This document shows, piece after piece, positions 62,709 to 64,000 of a stretch of DNA of 64,000 nucleotides (its first letter is position 1; each line of letters starts with the position of its first letter). This DNA is from Desulfobacteraceae bacterium. GTDB lineage: Bacteria; Desulfobacterota; Desulfobacteria; Desulfobacterales; Desulfobacteraceae. The stretch is taken from positions 124,001 to 188,000 of the forward strand of contig JADGEQ010000003.1 in assembly GCA_016744295.1 (NCBI GenBank), read 5' to 3'. The notes under the pieces are model-generated. The model did no database searches. It was not told the DNA's origin and was given only the letters and a program-made list of their open reading frames with translations. A program made the position numbers and the translations under genes.

Positions 62709-62832
62709 AAAAAAATCAAAAACTCATCATTGTTTGTCAATTAGGGTAAAAGAGTCTGCCAAATAAGAATCCATTTTTTTACCAACGCCTACACTATTCC
62801 AGAAAGCCTGTAAAGTGATTCTGGGTGCAAGG

Positions 62833-62873
62833 GATTCCTTCCCGGACCGATGTCAGCGGTCCGGGAAGGAATC
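62833..62873 (-). terminator. Terminator of the second TonB-dependent receptor gene
   Basis: Perfect 17-base arms GATTCCTTCCCGGACCG (62833-62849) and CGGTCCGGGAAGGAATC (62857-62873) with a 7-base loop. There is no long T-run, so it may act partly as an mRNA 3' stabiliser. It lies 21 bases past the receptor stop. Confidence 0.8.
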
Positions 62874-62893
62874 AGGCGATTAATCCATTGGGG

Positions 62894-64000
62894 CTAAAAT
62901 TTAACTTTCATGCCCACATAGGCGGTCCGGCCAGCCTGGGGGAATCCATAACTTTCCTCGTAATTTTCATCCAATAGATTATCCACCCCGGCATAGACAA
63001 CCCACATCTCCTTGAGCAGATTCTGTTCCAGCTTCACGTCCACAATTGAAAAATCATCCAGTTTTCTCTGGTTATAGTTATTATCATAAGTATACTGATC
63101 CTTCACGTGCATAAAGCTTGCATAGGCCGTGAGGCCGAAGTCAAAGGTATAATTGGCAGCAAGGCTTATTTTATGCTTGGGCCGATATTCCAGTTCGTTC
63201 ACCTGGGATCCGGCAGATTTGTCCTTTGTATCCAAATAGGAATATCCCAGCCGGATCATGCCGGTTTCCAAAAAGGCCTTGGACAACATGGCTTCAACGC
63301 CCTTAAATCGGTATTCATCGTTGTTTTCATATTTATCTGTTGCGTCGTTCTTTGCAATATAATTGTCCACATCATTCAGAAAAAATACAAGGTCCGCCGT
63401 CATGTCCCAGGGCAGTTGCTGGGTAATTCCGGCCTCATAATTATCCGATTGCTCGGTTGTCAGTTCGTCGTTGCCCGAGGGCTTTTCATAGAGGTTTCGA
63501 ATGGATGCAAACCTAATTTTCCTGGCATAGGATGCCCGGAGGATGGTGGTTTGAGTCAGGTCATAGGAAGCCCCCAACAGATAACTGCCCTTGTCGTCAT
63601 CCGAGCCCAGATCTTTTTTCTGCCAGTGATGGCTGTACCCTGCCACAAGACAGAGATCTTTGAAAAGCGTTAGATCATATTCCAGGGCAAGGGCGTATAG
63701 ATCGACCTCCTTTGAAATTGTATAGGGCACCAGGGGACCGTTCTTGGCCAGGATGGAACTACCTGCAGAATCAAAACTGTCTTTTTCACCGCTGGCGGAA
63801 AGGGAAATTTTTCCATAGGTGTTATAATCAAAGCTTCCCTGGAGGGTTGCCCCTTTTACCACGGTTTCATCTGTGGTGATGTACCCGCCTTTCTGGGTAA
63901 TAGTATTATAATACTTGCCATCATACCGGGCCTTGTCTTCCTCCATCTTATTAACAAATGCCCAGGTTCTGAAGGCAAACACCCCGCCGGGGTCATATCC
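62894..64000 (-). CDS. TonB-dependent receptor, N-terminal part beyond window
   Basis: The C-terminal about 368 residues of an outer-membrane receptor barrel; the frame is open at the right edge, so the plug is missing. Alternating strands such as VDLYALALEYDLTLFKDLCL and TTILRASYARKIRFASIRNL are typical, and the end is the canonical NLLDENYEESYGFPQAGRTA followed by YVGMKVKF. The NYEESYGFPQAGR ending is common in receptors for vitamin B12-like or metal ligands but is not decisive. It is not part of the TonB2 operon but would use its TonB. Confidence 0.9.
   Translation of the reverse strand, partial: GYDPGGVFAFRTWAFVNKMEEDKARYDGKYYNTITQKGGYITTDETVVKGATLQGSFDYNTYGKISLSASGEKDSFDSAGSSILAKNGPLVPYTISKEVDLYALALEYDLTLFKDLCLVAGYSHHWQKKDLGSDDDKGSYLLGASYDLTQTTILRASYARKIRFASIRNLYEKPSGNDELTTEQSDNYEAGITQQLPWDMTADLVFFLNDVDNYIAKNDATDKYENNDEYRFKGVEAMLSKAFLETGMIRLGYSYLDTKDKSAGSQVNELEYRPKHKISLAANYTFDFGLTAYASFMHVKDQYTYDNNYNQRKLDDFSIVDVKLEQNLLKEMWVVYAGVDNLLDENYEESYGFPQAGRTAYVGMKVKF

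Overview
The window reads as the chromosome of an anaerobic, sulfate-reducer-like deltaproteobacterium (Desulfobacterota, probably Desulfobacteraceae). This is inferred from gene content: a tungsten-type aldehyde:ferredoxin oxidoreductase, a QmoC-like iron-sulfur/cytochrome b membrane subunit, three sigma-54 activators, multiheme cytochromes, fatty-acid activation genes and a molybdenum-storage-protein homologue. No rRNA, tRNA, CRISPR array, intact insertion sequence or phage gene was recognised. Coding density is high, and many genes sit in operons with 4-base stop/start overlaps.

Layout. 1-4418: the 3' part of an aldehyde:ferredoxin oxidoreductase, a UspA-type stress protein and a histidine kinase/OmpR-type regulator pair. 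4738-10559: acyl-CoA metabolism (crotonase, lipase-like esterase, acyl-CoA synthetase) with a sigma-54 activator; three 19-bp repeats and a -24/-12-like site sit between activator and synthetase. 10685-13038: a small membrane protein, then a TetR regulator and an orphan QmoC-like gene with an operator that overlaps the tetR promoter. 13324-20696: an orphan TupA-like binding protein, an RND efflux operon and a GAF sigma-54 activator. 20867-25118: two tandem GAF-PAS proteins that end after the histidine phospho-acceptor domain, an unknown small protein and a Cys-rich PAS sigma-54 activator, divergent from an outer-membrane porin and a monoheme cytochrome (25358-27508).

27640-34366: a Fec-type ABC transporter operon that continues into CcsA-like, ResB-like and DUF364 genes. 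Its leader contains a possible Moco-type riboswitch, and a divergent XRE-family regulator lies upstream. 34599-43410: a dpp-type peptide transporter followed by an M20 peptidase, isoaspartyl dipeptidase and class IV aminotransferase, forming a peptide-scavenging unit. 43458-47547: an orphan PstS-like lipoprotein, an unknown protein, an ABC ATPase remnant, a molybdenum-storage-like protein, and a small basic protein divergent from a PadR regulator.

47657-60906: one long minus-strand unit running TonB-dependent receptor, DUF3450, TtpC-like, ExbB, ExbD, TonB, TPR protein, periplasmic binding protein, FecCD permease, FecE ATPase, exported deaminase-like protein and membrane-anchored octaheme cytochrome c. 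It diverges from a TiaS-like gene across a region carrying two related palindromes. This TonB/ABC/redox unit, together with the ABC/CcsA/ResB/DUF364 unit, is the best candidate for an undescribed system: uptake of an unknown metal complex coupled to extracytoplasmic redox or deamination steps. The window ends in an alpha/beta hydrolase and a second TonB-dependent receptor cut by the right edge.
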